DNA of 64,000 bases, taken from assembly GCF_017896165.1 (NCBI RefSeq), contig NZ_JAFCNB010000001.1, positions 372,001 to 436,000 on the forward strand. Reading direction: 5' to 3'. Each line of letters begins with the position of its first letter. The first letter of the stretch is position 1. Below are positions 42,181 through 50,852 of this stretch, in pieces. The notes under the pieces are model-generated. The model was not told the DNA's origin. It saw only the letters and a program-made list of their open reading frames with translations, and searched no databases. A program made the translations under genes and the position numbers. The DNA is from Microbispora oryzae (lineage in GTDB: Bacteria; Actinomycetota; Actinomycetes; Streptosporangiales; Streptosporangiaceae).

Positions 42181-43377
42181 TCAGGCCCCGTCGAGCCCGG
42201 CGAGCCCGTCGAGGGCCTGACGGAAGTCGGCCCACAGATCCTCGGAATGCTCGATGCCGACGGCCACCCTGACCGTTCCCTCGCCGATGCCGGCCGCCGC
42301 GAGCGCGTCGGCGTCCAGCGACCGGTGCGACGTCGTGGCGGGATGGAGGATGAGCGTCTCCACCCCGCCGAGCGACGGCGCGAGCAGCGCCAGCCGTACC
42401 CGCCGCATGAACTCCTCGCCCGCCCCGCGCCCGCCCGCGAGGTCGAAGGAGAAGACGCCGCCGAAGTCGGGCAGCAGCTTCGCCGCCAGCTCGTGCGACG
42501 GATGCGTCGGCAGCCCCGGCCAGTGCACCGCCGACACGGCCGGGTGCTCGGCGAGTCGGGTGGCGAGCACCCGGGTGTTGGCGCAGTGGCGCTCCATGCG
42601 CAGCGGCAGGGTCTGCATGCCGCGCAGCGTCAGCCAGGCCGCGAACGGATCCGGCGTGGCCCCCAGCCCCAGCGCGTACGACCAGACCGTGCGGTGCAGT
42701 TCCTCGGACGCGAAGACGGCGACGCCGCCGAGGACGTCGGTGTGCCCGGACAGATACTTCGTGGCGGAGTGGACGACGACGTCCGCGCCGTGCTCGATGG
42801 GGCGGCACAGCACGGGCGAGGCGAAGGTGTTGTCCACGACGGTGACGACGCCCGCCTCCCGTGCCGTCGCGCACATGCCGGGCAGATCGGCGACCTGGGT
42901 CATCGGGTTGGCGATCGTCTCCAGGTACAGCAGCCGGGTGGAGGGCCGGACGGCGGCCCGGACCGCGGCCGGGTCCGCCTCGGGCACGTAGGTGACGGCC
43001 ACGCCGAACCGCTCGGACAGGTCCGCCAGCGCGTGGGCCGTGCCGCCGTACAGCGGGCCCTGGGCGACGACGTGGTCGCCGGGCGACACCAGGGCGAGCA
43101 GCACGGAGTTGATCGCGCCCATTCCGGAGCCGGTCGCGACGGCGGCGACCCCGCCCTCCAGCCCGGCGACCGCCTCCTCAAGCGCCCGGACCGTGGGGTT
43201 GGACAGCCTGCCGTAGACGTACGCGCCGTCGGGCCGGCCCATCCCGTCGGCGAAGACGGCCGGGTCGTCGAAGACGAAGCCCGATGTCTGGTAGATCGGC
43301 ATGGAGATCGGCCTGCTGCCCTCGATCACGGGCCGGGGCAGGTGGACGGCACGGGTTTCCGGGTGAAGGGAGCTCAT
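42181..43377 (-). CDS. Cys/Met-metabolism PLP-dependent enzyme (transsulfuration family)
   Basis: A 398-residue fold-type I PLP enzyme. The PLP-lysine is in VHSATKYLSGHTDVLGG, with upstream YGRLSNPTVRALEEAVAGLEGG, TGSGMGAINSVLLALV and VVDNTFASPVLCRPIEHGADVV, and the C-terminal SLGGVETLILHPATTSH. This is the cystathionine gamma-synthase/gamma-lyase/methionine gamma-lyase family; the exact reaction cannot be settled by eye. It is complete. It is divergent from the sensor-kinase gene and convergent with panB, with no obvious sulfur-metabolism neighbours. The ribosome-binding site is poor (GGTCGCC before ATG). Confidence 0.92.
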   Translation of the reverse strand: MSSLHPETRAVHLPRPVIEGSRPISMPIYQTSGFVFDDPAVFADGMGRPDGAYVYGRLSNPTVRALEEAVAGLEGGVAAVATGSGMGAINSVLLALVSPGDHVVAQGPLYGGTAHALADLSERFGVAVTYVPEADPAAVRAAVRPSTRLLYLETIANPMTQVADLPGMCATAREAGVVTVVDNTFASPVLCRPIEHGADVVVHSATKYLSGHTDVLGGVAVFASEELHRTVWSYALGLGATPDPFAAWLTLRGMQTLPLRMERHCANTRVLATRLAEHPAVSAVHWPGLPTHPSHELAAKLLPDFGGVFSFDLAGGRGAGEEFMRRVRLALLAPSLGGVETLILHPATTSHRSLDADALAAAGIGEGTVRVAVGIEHSEDLWADFRQALDGLAGLDGA

Positions 43378-43489
43378 GGCGACCAGAATGACCGATAACG
43401 TCCTACTTGTCAGATCAGGGGCCCGATAACCGTTTACGCGGGTGGCGGAGAGCCCCCCCGAGGCCGGGTTCCGCGGTCAGGATGAAGCC

Positions 43490-45175
43490 ATGGACGCCGT
43501 CCCCACGCCCGTCCCCACGCCCCTCCCCGGTCTCGGCCCTCCCGGCGCGGCGCACGAGGTGATCTCCGTCGTGACCGCCGCCGGCGTCGCGGTGGCCTTC
43601 GTGGGCGCCGGGCTGCTCGCCGTACGAGGCCGCCCCGCCGGTCCGCTGGGCCCGCTGCTGATCGCCGTAGGCGTGCTGTGGGCCCTGGCGAAGCTGGCGC
43701 CGTGGCCCGGTCCGCCCGGCCTGCGGACGGCGGCGGCCGGGCTGTGGGCCGCGGTGCTGGCCCATGTCGTCCTGGCCTTCCCCTCCGGCCGCCTCGCCAC
43801 CCGGCCCCGGCGGGCCGCCGCCGCGCTGGCCTACCTGAGCGTGGCCGTCGTCGCGCTCCTCGGCGCCGCCCGCGCGTGGGAGTGGGCGGGCGCCCGGATC
43901 CCGGCGACGGCGGTCCAGGCGGCCGCCACGGGCGGCGCGGTGGTGAGCGGGCTGGTGGTGCTGGGCGTCCAGATCTCCCGCGGGCGGGCCGCCTCCGCGG
44001 CCGGACGGCGGTCGTCCGGGCCCGTGCTCGGCGCGGCCGCGGTGGCCGCCGCGCTGTTCGCGACGCTGAAACCGGCGGTGATCGGAGGCGTCGCGGTGGG
44101 CTGGGCCGAGCCCGTGCTGCGCCTGGCGCTCGCGGCCGTCCCTCTGGCGTACGCCGGTCTTCTCGTGCGGCGGGAGATCGACCGGGCCGGCGTCGCGGAG
44201 CTGGTGGTGCGGCTGCGCGGCCCCGTCCGGCCCGACGGTGTCGAGCGCGCCCTCGCCCGCGCGCTGCACGACCCGGATCTGCGGGTGGGCTATCGCACGC
44301 CCGGCCCTGACCTGCCGCGGGGCGCCGGCCCCGACTCCCCCGGCCGGTACGTGGACACCGCGGGCCGGCCTCTGCGCCTGCCTCCGGAGGACGGCAGGGT
44401 GGTCACCCGGGTCGACCACGAGAGCACTCCGCTGGCAGTGGTCGTGCACGACCCGGCACTGCTGGACGACCCGGAGCTCCTGGAGGCGGCCTGCGCGGCG
44501 GCCGGGCTCGCCCTCGCCCACGAGCGGCTCACCGCCGAGCTGCGGGCCCGGCTGCACGAGCTGGAGGAGTCCCGCGGCCGGATCCTGCGGGCGGCGGAGA
44601 CGGAACGCCGCCGTCTGGAGCGCGACCTGCACGACGGGGTGCAGCAGCGCCTGCTGTCCATCCCGCTGACGCTGGGGCTGGCGGAGTCGGCGCTGCGCGA
44701 AGGTCCCGCCCCCGCCCTCGCGCTCGTCGGCGAGGCGAAGGAGACCGCGCTCGCCGTGCTCGGCGAGTTGCGCGCCCTGTCCCAGGGCATCCACCCGCCC
44801 GTGCTCAGCGAGCGGGGTCTCGCCGGCGCGATCCGGGAGCTCGCGGCGCTCGCCCCGCTGCCGGTGCGGCTGGCGCTCGACGTCCCGGACGCCGTCCCCG
44901 AGCAGGCCGAGACGGTGGCGTACTACGTCGTCGCCGAGGGCCTGGCCAACGTGGTCAAGCACGCCGGAGCGGGCCGCGCGCACGTGACCGTCGGCCCCCT
45001 CGGCGGCGGGCTGCTCGTCGAGGTGGGCGACGACGGGCGGGGCGGCGCGGACCCCGAGCGCGGATCGGGATTGCGCGGGCTGACCGGCCGCGTCGCCGAG
45101 GGCGGCGGGACGCTGCTGATCGACAGTGCCGCCGGGAGTGGCACGCGGATCCGGGCGGTGCTGCCGTGCGCGTAG
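43490..45175 (+). CDS. Membrane sensor histidine kinase (NarL/DesK-like class)
   Basis: A 561-residue kinase. Roughly eight predicted membrane segments occupy residues 20-230 with no large extracytoplasmic domain, suggesting it senses a membrane or intramembrane signal. A soluble GAF-like segment covers about 240-360. The HisKA_3 box RRRLERDLHDGVQQRL carries the phospho-accepting H381. The HATPase (AYYVVAEGLANVVKHAGAGRAHV, GDDGRGGADPERGSGLRGL) ends the protein. ATG at 43490 has AGGA 7 nt upstream. It overlaps the response-regulator gene by 10 nt, so the two are a coupled pair. Targets are unknown. Confidence 0.93.
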   Translation: MDAVPTPVPTPLPGLGPPGAAHEVISVVTAAGVAVAFVGAGLLAVRGRPAGPLGPLLIAVGVLWALAKLAPWPGPPGLRTAAAGLWAAVLAHVVLAFPSGRLATRPRRAAAALAYLSVAVVALLGAARAWEWAGARIPATAVQAAATGGAVVSGLVVLGVQISRGRAASAAGRRSSGPVLGAAAVAAALFATLKPAVIGGVAVGWAEPVLRLALAAVPLAYAGLLVRREIDRAGVAELVVRLRGPVRPDGVERALARALHDPDLRVGYRTPGPDLPRGAGPDSPGRYVDTAGRPLRLPPEDGRVVTRVDHESTPLAVVVHDPALLDDPELLEAACAAAGLALAHERLTAELRARLHELEESRGRILRAAETERRRLERDLHDGVQQRLLSIPLTLGLAESALREGPAPALALVGEAKETALAVLGELRALSQGIHPPVLSERGLAGAIRELAALAPLPVRLALDVPDAVPEQAETVAYYVVAEGLANVVKHAGAGRAHVTVGPLGGGLLVEVGDDGRGGADPERGSGLRGLTGRVAEGGGTLLIDSAAGSGTRIRAVLPCA

Positions 45176-45813
45176 TCATCGCCGAGGACAACATGCTGCT
45201 GCGCGAGGGCATCGCGCGGCTGCTGGCCGAGGGCGGGTGCACCGTCGTGGCGGCCGTGGAGGACTCGCCAGCTCTGCTCGACGCGGTGACCCGGCACCGG
45301 CCGGACGTGGCGGTCGTCGACATCCGCCTGCCGCCGACCCGCACCGACGAGGGGCTGCGGGCGGCCCGCGAGATCCGCCGCGCCCATCGCGGCACCGGCG
45401 TGCTGGTCCTGTCGCAGTACGTCCGGGTCAGCTACGCCCGTGAGCTGCTCGACCAGGGCGCGGGCGGCGTCGGATACCTCCTCAAGGACCGGGTCGGCGA
45501 CCTCGCCGAGTTCACTGCGGCCGTCCGCCGGGTCGGTGGCGGCGGCTCCGCGTTCGACCCGATCGTGATCGATCACCTGGTCGGCCGGCACGACCGGAGC
45601 GGCGACCCGTTGCGTGAGCTCAGCGGCCGGGAGCGGGAGGTGCTCGCACTGATGGCGGAGGGCCGCACCAACCAGGCCATCGCGGAGCGGCTGGGCGTCG
45701 CGGAGCGGACCGTCGAGAAACACTGCACGAGCATCTTCGGCAAGCTCGGGCTCGCCGCGAGCCCCGGCGACCACCGCCGGGTGCTGGCCGTCCTCCGCTA
45801 TCTCAACGCCTGA
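45166..45813 (+). CDS. NarL/LuxR-type response regulator
   Basis: A 215-residue response regulator. The receiver domain (residues 1-120) has the acidic pair in IAEDN, the phospho-acceptor D52 in VAVVDIRLPP and K105-region YLLKDRV. The C-terminal LuxR HTH covers about 145-205 (LSGREREVLALMAEGRTNQAIAERLGVAERTVEKHCTSIFGKLGL). It is the partner of the overlapping sensor kinase. The membrane protein 157 nt downstream may be a target, but the gap contains no clear operator. Confidence 0.95.
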   Translation: MRVVIAEDNMLLREGIARLLAEGGCTVVAAVEDSPALLDAVTRHRPDVAVVDIRLPPTRTDEGLRAAREIRRAHRGTGVLVLSQYVRVSYARELLDQGAGGVGYLLKDRVGDLAEFTAAVRRVGGGGSAFDPIVIDHLVGRHDRSGDPLRELSGREREVLALMAEGRTNQAIAERLGVAERTVEKHCTSIFGKLGLAASPGDHRRVLAVLRYLNA

Positions 45814-45970
45814 GCACCCCGGCGCCGGGATGGTGCGGTTGACCGCACCTCCTCCGGCCCCCTCGGGTGCGGACGGCCGCCCGCGCCCCCCGTGCTGCCC
45901 GGCTACCCGCGCCCGCCGGGAGTACGCAGACTGGGTCGCCGTGACGCAGGCGACGAGAACGGAGTCCGAG

Positions 45971-46387
45971 ATGACGCCGACGGTGACAACAGGGCGGGCG
46001 ACGGCACGGGAGGCGTGGACGCGGCGGGTGACGACGGGGAGCCGATGGGTGGCGGCCGCGCTGACACTCGTGATGGCGGTCTATTTCGTCACGTCGGACG
46101 CGATCCGCGCGGGCAATCCCTTCCTGCTGCCCGACGCCGTCCTCACCCTGCTCCTCGCGGGGGCGACGGTCGTGCGGGGACGGCTCGCCGCCCCGGCGAT
46201 GATCTTCGCTTTCGCCTGGGCGGCGGCCGTGTGGACGGTGTCGCTGTGCACGTACGCCACGCGGGGAGCCTTCGCGGAAGGGGCGAACCACATCGCGCTG
46301 ATCGTCCCCTGCGTCGCCGCCGCGGCCGCGCTGGCGATCACCGGGTGGCCGTCACCGGCCGGGCCCGATTCCGCTAGACGTCCGTGA
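45971..46387 (+). CDS. Small four-helix membrane protein
   Basis: A 138-residue protein with four likely helices: WVAAALTLVMAVYFVTSDA, LLPDAVLTLLLAGATVV, APAMIFAFAWAAAVWTVSL and HIALIVPCVAAAAALAITGW. ATG at 45971 has GGAG 6 nt upstream, so the open region further upstream is not part of the gene. It lies downstream of the two-component pair and could be read from the same transcript. The 3' end overlaps the convergent F420-reductase gene by 14 nt. No family is recognised. Confidence 0.72.
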   Translation: MTPTVTTGRATAREAWTRRVTTGSRWVAAALTLVMAVYFVTSDAIRAGNPFLLPDAVLTLLLAGATVVRGRLAAPAMIFAFAWAAAVWTVSLCTYATRGAFAEGANHIALIVPCVAAAAALAITGWPSPAGPDSARRP

Positions 46388-47042
46388 CCCGGATCCCGGC
46401 GTGCGCCTTGTAGCGGCGGTTGATCGAGATGAGGTTGGCGGTCAGCGCCTCGATCTGGTGGGCGTTGCGCAGCCGTCCCCCGTACACGCCGCGGGCGCCG
46501 GGGATCCGGGACGCGAGAGCCCGCACGATGTCGGTCGCCTCCCGGTCGTCGCCCAGGACGAGGATGTCGAGATCGATCCCGGGCACGGACGGGTCGAGCA
46601 GCAGCGACGCCGACACGTGGTGGAAGGCCGCGACGACGCGGCTGCCGGTCAGCACGGCGGCGGCCTGCTGCGCGGCGCTGCCCTCCTCCACGGGCAGCGC
46701 GTAGGCGCCCTGCTTGTCGAAGCCGAGCGGGTTCACGCAGTCGACCACGATCTTGCCGGTGAGCGGCTCCCGCAGGGACTCCAGCAGGGCGCGGTGTCCG
46801 TCCCACGGCACGGCGACGATGACCAGGTCGGCCTCGGCCGCGACGGTGGCGTTGTCCGCGCCCCGCGCCCCGATCTCCTCGGCGGCCCGCTGGGCCCGTT
46901 CCGCGCTGCGCGACCCGATCAGCACGGTGTGGCCCGCCGCCGCGAACCGGACGGCCAGGCCCCTGCCCTGGTCGCCGGTCCCGCCCAGGATGCCGATGGT
47001 CAGCGTCGAGACGTCGGGAAGATCCGTGGTGTGCTCTGCCAT
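46374..47042 (-). CDS. NADPH:F420 oxidoreductase
   Basis: A 222-residue Rossmann-type enzyme that passes hydride between NADP(H) and the deazaflavin F420. The N-terminal nucleotide loop is TIGILGGTGDQGRGLAVRFAAAGH, followed by the NADP-phosphate contact SRSAERA, with AAEADLVIVAVPWDGH and DCVNPLGFDKQGAYALP of the Fno/NpdG family. The C-terminal RLRNAHQIEALTANLISINRRYKAHAG is diagnostic. It implies that the organism makes F420, as actinobacteria do. It is a single gene; F420-dependent dehydrogenases must lie elsewhere. Confidence 0.93.
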   Translation of the reverse strand: MAEHTTDLPDVSTLTIGILGGTGDQGRGLAVRFAAAGHTVLIGSRSAERAQRAAEEIGARGADNATVAAEADLVIVAVPWDGHRALLESLREPLTGKIVVDCVNPLGFDKQGAYALPVEEGSAAQQAAAVLTGSRVVAAFHHVSASLLLDPSVPGIDLDILVLGDDREATDIVRALASRIPGARGVYGGRLRNAHQIEALTANLISINRRYKAHAGIRVTDV

Positions 47043-47093
47043 GTGATCGATGATGCCAGCCTCCGCGACGGGCCCGTCCCGCCGGGGCGCGCG

Positions 47094-48239
47094 TCAGCAG
47101 TTGCCGACGGCGGGCAGGCCGAGGACACGGGAGACCAGCCAGGCCACCGCGAGCGGCCCTCCCTCGGCCGCGCCCAGCACGTGGCTCGGCGCGGGCACCC
47201 GGGCCCACAGCACGTCGGCTCCCCGCGCGCAGTAGCGCTCACGCAGGGCCCGGCCCACGGCGTACGGGACGACCTCGTCGTGGCCGGCGTGGTAGAGGAA
47301 GAGCGGCGCCCGCGGCGCGGACCCGCCGAGCCGGTTCTCCGCCAGCCGCGCCCGCCACTCGGGAAGGCTCATGACGTCGGTGGTCGTGTAGTCGGACAGC
47401 CGGTGCCCGGCGAACCGGGACCGCAGGCGCAGCACGCAGTCGTCGCCCGCCGCGGCGAACAGGGCCGCCCCCTGGGGGGTCAGGTGGTCGGCCAGGCGGA
47501 GCTCCGGGTAGGCGGCGTCGAGTCCCATGCCCGCGGCGGCGGCCAGGCCGAACTCGGCGGTGCCGTCGAGGTGGCCGGCCACCGCTCCCAAATCGGCCGG
47601 CACCCCGCCCGCCGCGACGCCACGAAGGCGCAGCTCGGAGGCGTACGACGGCTGGAGCTCGGCGGCCCACGCGGCCGACGCCCCGCCCTGGGAGTAGCCC
47701 ATGACGACGACGGGGGCGTCGGCGGACAGGTCCGCGCCGGGCACGCGGGCGGCCGCCCTGATCGAGTCGAGCACGGCGTGCCCCTGTGACAGCCCGGCCA
47801 TGTACGTGTGCGGCCCCGGGGTGCCGAGCCCCTCGTAGTCGGTGACGGCGACGGCCCAGCCCTTGGCCAGCAGCAGGCTCATCAGGACGAGCTCCGCCTC
47901 GGTGCCTCTCGACATGGCGGCGGAGGCCGCGCACCGGTCGCCCAGCCCGTGGGTGCCCACGGCGTATCCCACGATCGGTCGGCGGCCCGCGTACGGCGTC
48001 CTGGGCACGAGGAGCGTGCCGGACACGACGTCCGGCTCCCCGGTGGCCGTGGTGGACCGGTAGAGCAGGTGCCAGGCGCGCACCGGCACCTTCAGCAGTT
48101 TTCCCGGGACCACGTAGACCGTGGTGGATCGCGCTTCGACGATCTCGCCCGCGACGACCGCGCGGGCGGGACCGGCCAGGACCGGCAGCAGGAGGAAGAC
48201 CCCGATCACGGACAGGATGGCGCGAGAACGGAGGTGCAT
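47094..48239 (-). CDS. Secreted LIP-family lipase
   Basis: A 381-residue secretory lipase. The signal peptide (MHLRSRAILSVIGVFLLLP, then AGPARA↓V) is followed by the LIP-family core: VRAWHLLYRSTTATGEPDVVSGTLLVP, YAVGTHGLGDRCAAS, AVAVTDYEGLGTPGPHTYMAG, nucleophile elbow VVMGYSQGGASAAWAAEL, PLFLYHAGHDEVVP (Asp) and VPAPSHVLG (His). It hydrolyses triglycerides or esters outside the cell. GGAAGG lies 7 nt before the ATG at 48239. It is a single gene. Confidence 0.92.
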   Translation of the reverse strand: MHLRSRAILSVIGVFLLLPVLAGPARAVVAGEIVEARSTTVYVVPGKLLKVPVRAWHLLYRSTTATGEPDVVSGTLLVPRTPYAGRRPIVGYAVGTHGLGDRCAASAAMSRGTEAELVLMSLLLAKGWAVAVTDYEGLGTPGPHTYMAGLSQGHAVLDSIRAAARVPGADLSADAPVVVMGYSQGGASAAWAAELQPSYASELRLRGVAAGGVPADLGAVAGHLDGTAEFGLAAAAGMGLDAAYPELRLADHLTPQGAALFAAAGDDCVLRLRSRFAGHRLSDYTTTDVMSLPEWRARLAENRLGGSAPRAPLFLYHAGHDEVVPYAVGRALRERYCARGADVLWARVPAPSHVLGAAEGGPLAVAWLVSRVLGLPAVGNC

Positions 48240-48368
48240 GAAGCCGCCTTCCGGCGATCGGATCACGTTCGACGACGGCGCCGTCGACCGATCGTGACGT
48301 TGAGGTGACTCCGTGTCAAGGGGCCGGAACGGCCGCCCTCGTACCGGCGCGTCGGGCACGATGGCCAC

Positions 48369-48950
48369 ATGGACGCCGCATCGGTGAACCTGCTCCGCGA
48401 GGTGCTCGCCTCGACCGGCTGGCTGGAGCGCACCCGCGATCTCGGCCTCGCCCTCCGGACCACCCGGTCTCCGGGGGGCCTGCTCGTCGTCGGCACCCCG
48501 GACGACGAGCCGTGGCACATGACCGCCCACCTGGCCGACGAGGCCCGGCTGTCGGGCCTGGCCCAGCTCTCCCCCACGCTGGTCCGCTGGCAGCCGCCGC
48601 CGGACGCGCCGACCCACCTGCGGGTGGGGCTCGACCGCATCCGCGGCGCCGGCCGCGGCGAGACGCTCTTCGTGGTGGCGGAGAGCCGGGCGCCGGTGCC
48701 GCTGCTGGAACGGGTGGACGACGCCCGGCGCACGGGCGCGACCATCCTCGCCCTGGACGGCGGCGATCCCGAGCTGGAGTCGCTGGCCCACGACGCCGTG
48801 GTCATTCCGCAGGAGGGGGCGGCGCTGAGCTTCGACGGCGCGCAGCACCTGGTCAGCGCGGCGGCCGGGGAGATCACGCGACGACCGGGGCTGCGCGAGC
48901 GGCTGGCCCGCCTGGCCGACCGCGTCACCGGTCCCCGTGTCAGCGACTGA
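48369..48950 (+). CDS. Conserved hypothetical, alpha/beta fold
   Basis: A 193-residue soluble protein. The middle and C-terminal parts alternate helices and strands (ETLFVVAESRAPVPLLERVDDARRTGATILALDGGDPELESLAHDAVVIP), which looks like a sugar-isomerase (SIS)-type Rossmann half. The N-terminal half (LALRTTRSPGGLLVVGTPDDEPWHMTAHLADEARL) is similar in style. It resembles conserved actinobacterial proteins without assigned role. It is a single gene, convergent with LysR at 49 kb. Confidence 0.72.
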   Translation: MDAASVNLLREVLASTGWLERTRDLGLALRTTRSPGGLLVVGTPDDEPWHMTAHLADEARLSGLAQLSPTLVRWQPPPDAPTHLRVGLDRIRGAGRGETLFVVAESRAPVPLLERVDDARRTGATILALDGGDPELESLAHDAVVIPQEGAALSFDGAQHLVSAAAGEITRRPGLRERLARLADRVTGPRVSD

Positions 48951-49008
48951 GGGCCCGATCGGGTCGTTCTCCCCCGGCCGGCCGCACCGAGCCGCCGGCC
49001 CCGCCGCC

Positions 49009-49962
49009 TCAGCTCTCGCCGCCGCCGGGCCCGCTCAGCTCGCCCACCTGCCGGGCCGCGCCCGCCGCCGCCTCGGCCAGCGCCTCGACGACCACGGCCT
49101 GCACCGGGTCGGGCTCACCCGAGGTCGTACGGCTCACGCGGGTCAGCGCCTCGATCCGGCGCGCGCCGACCCCGCGGACGCGGGTGACCTCGACCTCGCC
49201 GGGAGGCACGTCCAGCAGGGCGAGCGAGGGCACGATCGCCACGCCCTGCCCGGCGGCCACCAGCGCGAGGACGGGCGGGAACTCGCCGATCACGTGGGCC
49301 CGGCGCGGCGTGAAGCCGTGCAGCTGGGCGAGCCGTTCCAGCGCCTGCCCGCAGGCCTGGTCGGGCAGTCCGGCCACCCACGGCAGCTCGGCCAGATCGG
49401 CCACGGTCCGCACGGTGGACGCCCAGGCGGGCGGCGCGACGATGCGGTACTCGTCGTCGAGCAGGGCGTGCCGCGAGATCGACGGCGGCGAGCCCGCGGG
49501 CCGGCTCGTGTCCCGCTCGGCCACGACGAGGTCGACCCCGCCCAGCCTGAGCTCCCGCATGGCTCCCGGGCCGAGCAGCTCGCGGATCACCGGCGTGATG
49601 CGCGGGTGCCGTACGGCGAGATCGGACAGCGCGGGGACGAGCAGGTGGCGGATCACCGTGTGGAAGGCGGCGATCGTGACGGGTCCCGACAGGCGTTCGG
49701 TGAAGCGGTTGAGCTCCTGACGCGCCTCGGCGAGCTGCTCCTCGATCCGTTCGGCGTGCACGGCGAGCACCCGGCCGGCCGGGGTGAGGGCGACCCGGCG
49801 CTGCGAGCGGTCGACGAGCGCGAGGCCGACCTCCCGTTCGAGCTGGGCGAGCTGCTGCGAAACCGCGGACGGGGTCAGGTGCAGCGACTCGGCCGCCTTC
49901 ATCACGCCGCCCCTGCGGGCCACCTCGTGCAGGATCCGCAGCCGGCGGGGGTCGATGTCCAT
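49009..49962 (-). CDS. LysR-family transcriptional regulator
   Basis: A 317-residue LysR regulator: N-terminal HTH (RRLRILHEVARRGGVMKAAESLHLTPSAVSQQLAQLEREVGLALVDRSQRRVALTPAG) and a two-lobed effector domain. ATG at 49962 (MDIDPRRL) is the conventional start; an earlier codon adds six residues including two cysteines. It is divergent from a small membrane-protein gene at 50066, its most likely target. The effector is unknown. Confidence 0.92.
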   Translation of the reverse strand: MDIDPRRLRILHEVARRGGVMKAAESLHLTPSAVSQQLAQLEREVGLALVDRSQRRVALTPAGRVLAVHAERIEEQLAEARQELNRFTERLSGPVTIAAFHTVIRHLLVPALSDLAVRHPRITPVIRELLGPGAMRELRLGGVDLVVAERDTSRPAGSPPSISRHALLDDEYRIVAPPAWASTVRTVADLAELPWVAGLPDQACGQALERLAQLHGFTPRRAHVIGEFPPVLALVAAGQGVAIVPSLALLDVPPGEVEVTRVRGVGARRIEALTRVSRTTSGEPDPVQAVVVEALAEAAAGAARQVGELSGPGGGES

Positions 49963-50065
49963 ACAGCAGAGCTTACGCAAGGCTTAAGGAATCTTCACTT
50001 GCCCTACATTTCGAATGGGCGGGATCATCGGACCATGAGAATTCCGGCCGGGGGACGGTAGTCGC

Positions 50066-50464
50066 ATGTCCACATTGATCACGATTGTCGGAACCGTCGG
50101 AGCCGTTGTCATGCTCTACGGCTACGCCATGGTGTCGGCCGGGAGGATGTCCGGGGACGGCACCGCCTTCCAGGTCCTCAACCTCGCCGGGGCGGTCACG
50201 CTCATGGTGAACAGCGGCTACCACAGCGCGTGGCCGTCCGCCGTGCTCAACATGGTGTGGAGCGGGATCGGCGTGTTCACCCTGGGCCGGCTCGTCAGCA
50301 GGCGGGCAGCCGCCCGCCGGGCCGCCGCCGGACCAGGCCCGGCGGACGGCGCGGCGCAGGAGACAGCGCAGGACACCCCGGGGGACACCCCGGGGGACAC
50401 AGTGCGGGACACCCCAGGGGACACAGCACGCGAGTACGGCCGGGAGCCGGCCCCCGTGGGGTGA
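50066..50464 (+). CDS. Small CBU_0592-like membrane protein with repetitive tail
   Basis: A 132-residue protein with three helices in the first 80 residues: LITIVGTVGAVVMLYGYAMVS, AFQVLNLAGAVTLMVNSGYHSAWPSAVLNMVWSGIGVFTLGRLV. The LNLAG and PSAVLNMVW pattern matches the CBU_0592 family of unknown function. The last 50 residues are a hydrophilic tail with Asp-Thr-Pro-Gly repeats from a 12-bp DNA repeat. It is divergent from LysR and probably regulated by it. Confidence 0.8.
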   Translation: MSTLITIVGTVGAVVMLYGYAMVSAGRMSGDGTAFQVLNLAGAVTLMVNSGYHSAWPSAVLNMVWSGIGVFTLGRLVSRRAAARRAAAGPGPADGAAQETAQDTPGDTPGDTVRDTPGDTAREYGREPAPVG

Positions 50465-50580
50465 CGTGCCGGGGTGGCACGCCGGGAGGGGGACACGCCG
50501 GGGTCGCATGCGGGGGCCCCATGCGGGAGTGACACGCCGATGACACGCCGATGACACGCCCGGGGCGGCGCTGCCCCGGC
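50371..50580 (+). repeat. GC-rich tandem repeats across the gene tail and downstream
   Basis: Within the gene, GGACACCCCGGG-like 12-bp units recur (50371-50425). After the stop, related GACACGCCG units recur, including three near-perfect 11-bp copies of TGACACGCCGA around 50535-50565. The repeat family thus crosses the stop codon. It is a plausible slippage-prone region. Confidence 0.7.
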
Positions 50581-50632
50581 GGCGTCGCTCCGGTGTCAGC
50601 CCGGCATCAGCAGGGGCGCCGGCCGGCCACGG

Positions 50633-50818
50633 TCACTCGTCCCATTCGCGGTCCTTCTCGGCCCAGGCCTTGTTGCGCTCCGACGCTGTTTTCAGGGCGT
50701 CCGCAGCGGCGCTCTCCGACTCGTAGGGGCCGAGCCGGTCCTTGTTGGGGCAGCCCTTCTCCGGCTCCACCCGCATGTGCTTGAGACAGAACCACCATTG
50801 ATCGCTCACGCTCATCAT
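50633..50818 (-). CDS. Small conserved actinobacterial protein next to map
   Basis: A 61-residue protein: [19 protein letters not shown] followed by [32 protein letters not shown] and an acidic end. A pair of cysteines (WWFCLKH, KGCPN) could bind metal. Proteins of this form, with conserved W-W-F-C-L-K-H and DRLGPY, are common beside map in actinobacteria; no role is assigned. The start is ATG at 50818 or 50815. It is divergent from map, sharing a gap of 34 nt. Confidence 0.78.
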   Translation of the reverse strand: MMSVSDQWWFCLKHMRVEPEKGCPNKDRLGPYESESAAADALKTASERNKAWAEKDREWDE

Positions 50819-50839
50819 CGTGCCCTCTGTGCGCGCAAC

Positions 50840-50845
50840 TAGACT
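50840..50845 (+). promoter_or_regulatory. -10 of leaderless map transcript
   Basis: TAGACT ends 7 nt before the ATG of map, with no ribosome-binding site between. Confidence 0.5.
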
Positions 50846-50852
50846 TGTCGCC

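Noticed and set aside
45814..45970. N-terminal extension of the small membrane protein at 45971
   Set aside because: The upstream frame is open from 45830 but Pro/Arg-rich and without a ribosome-binding site, while ATG at 45971 has GGAG at good spacing and leads directly into membrane helices.
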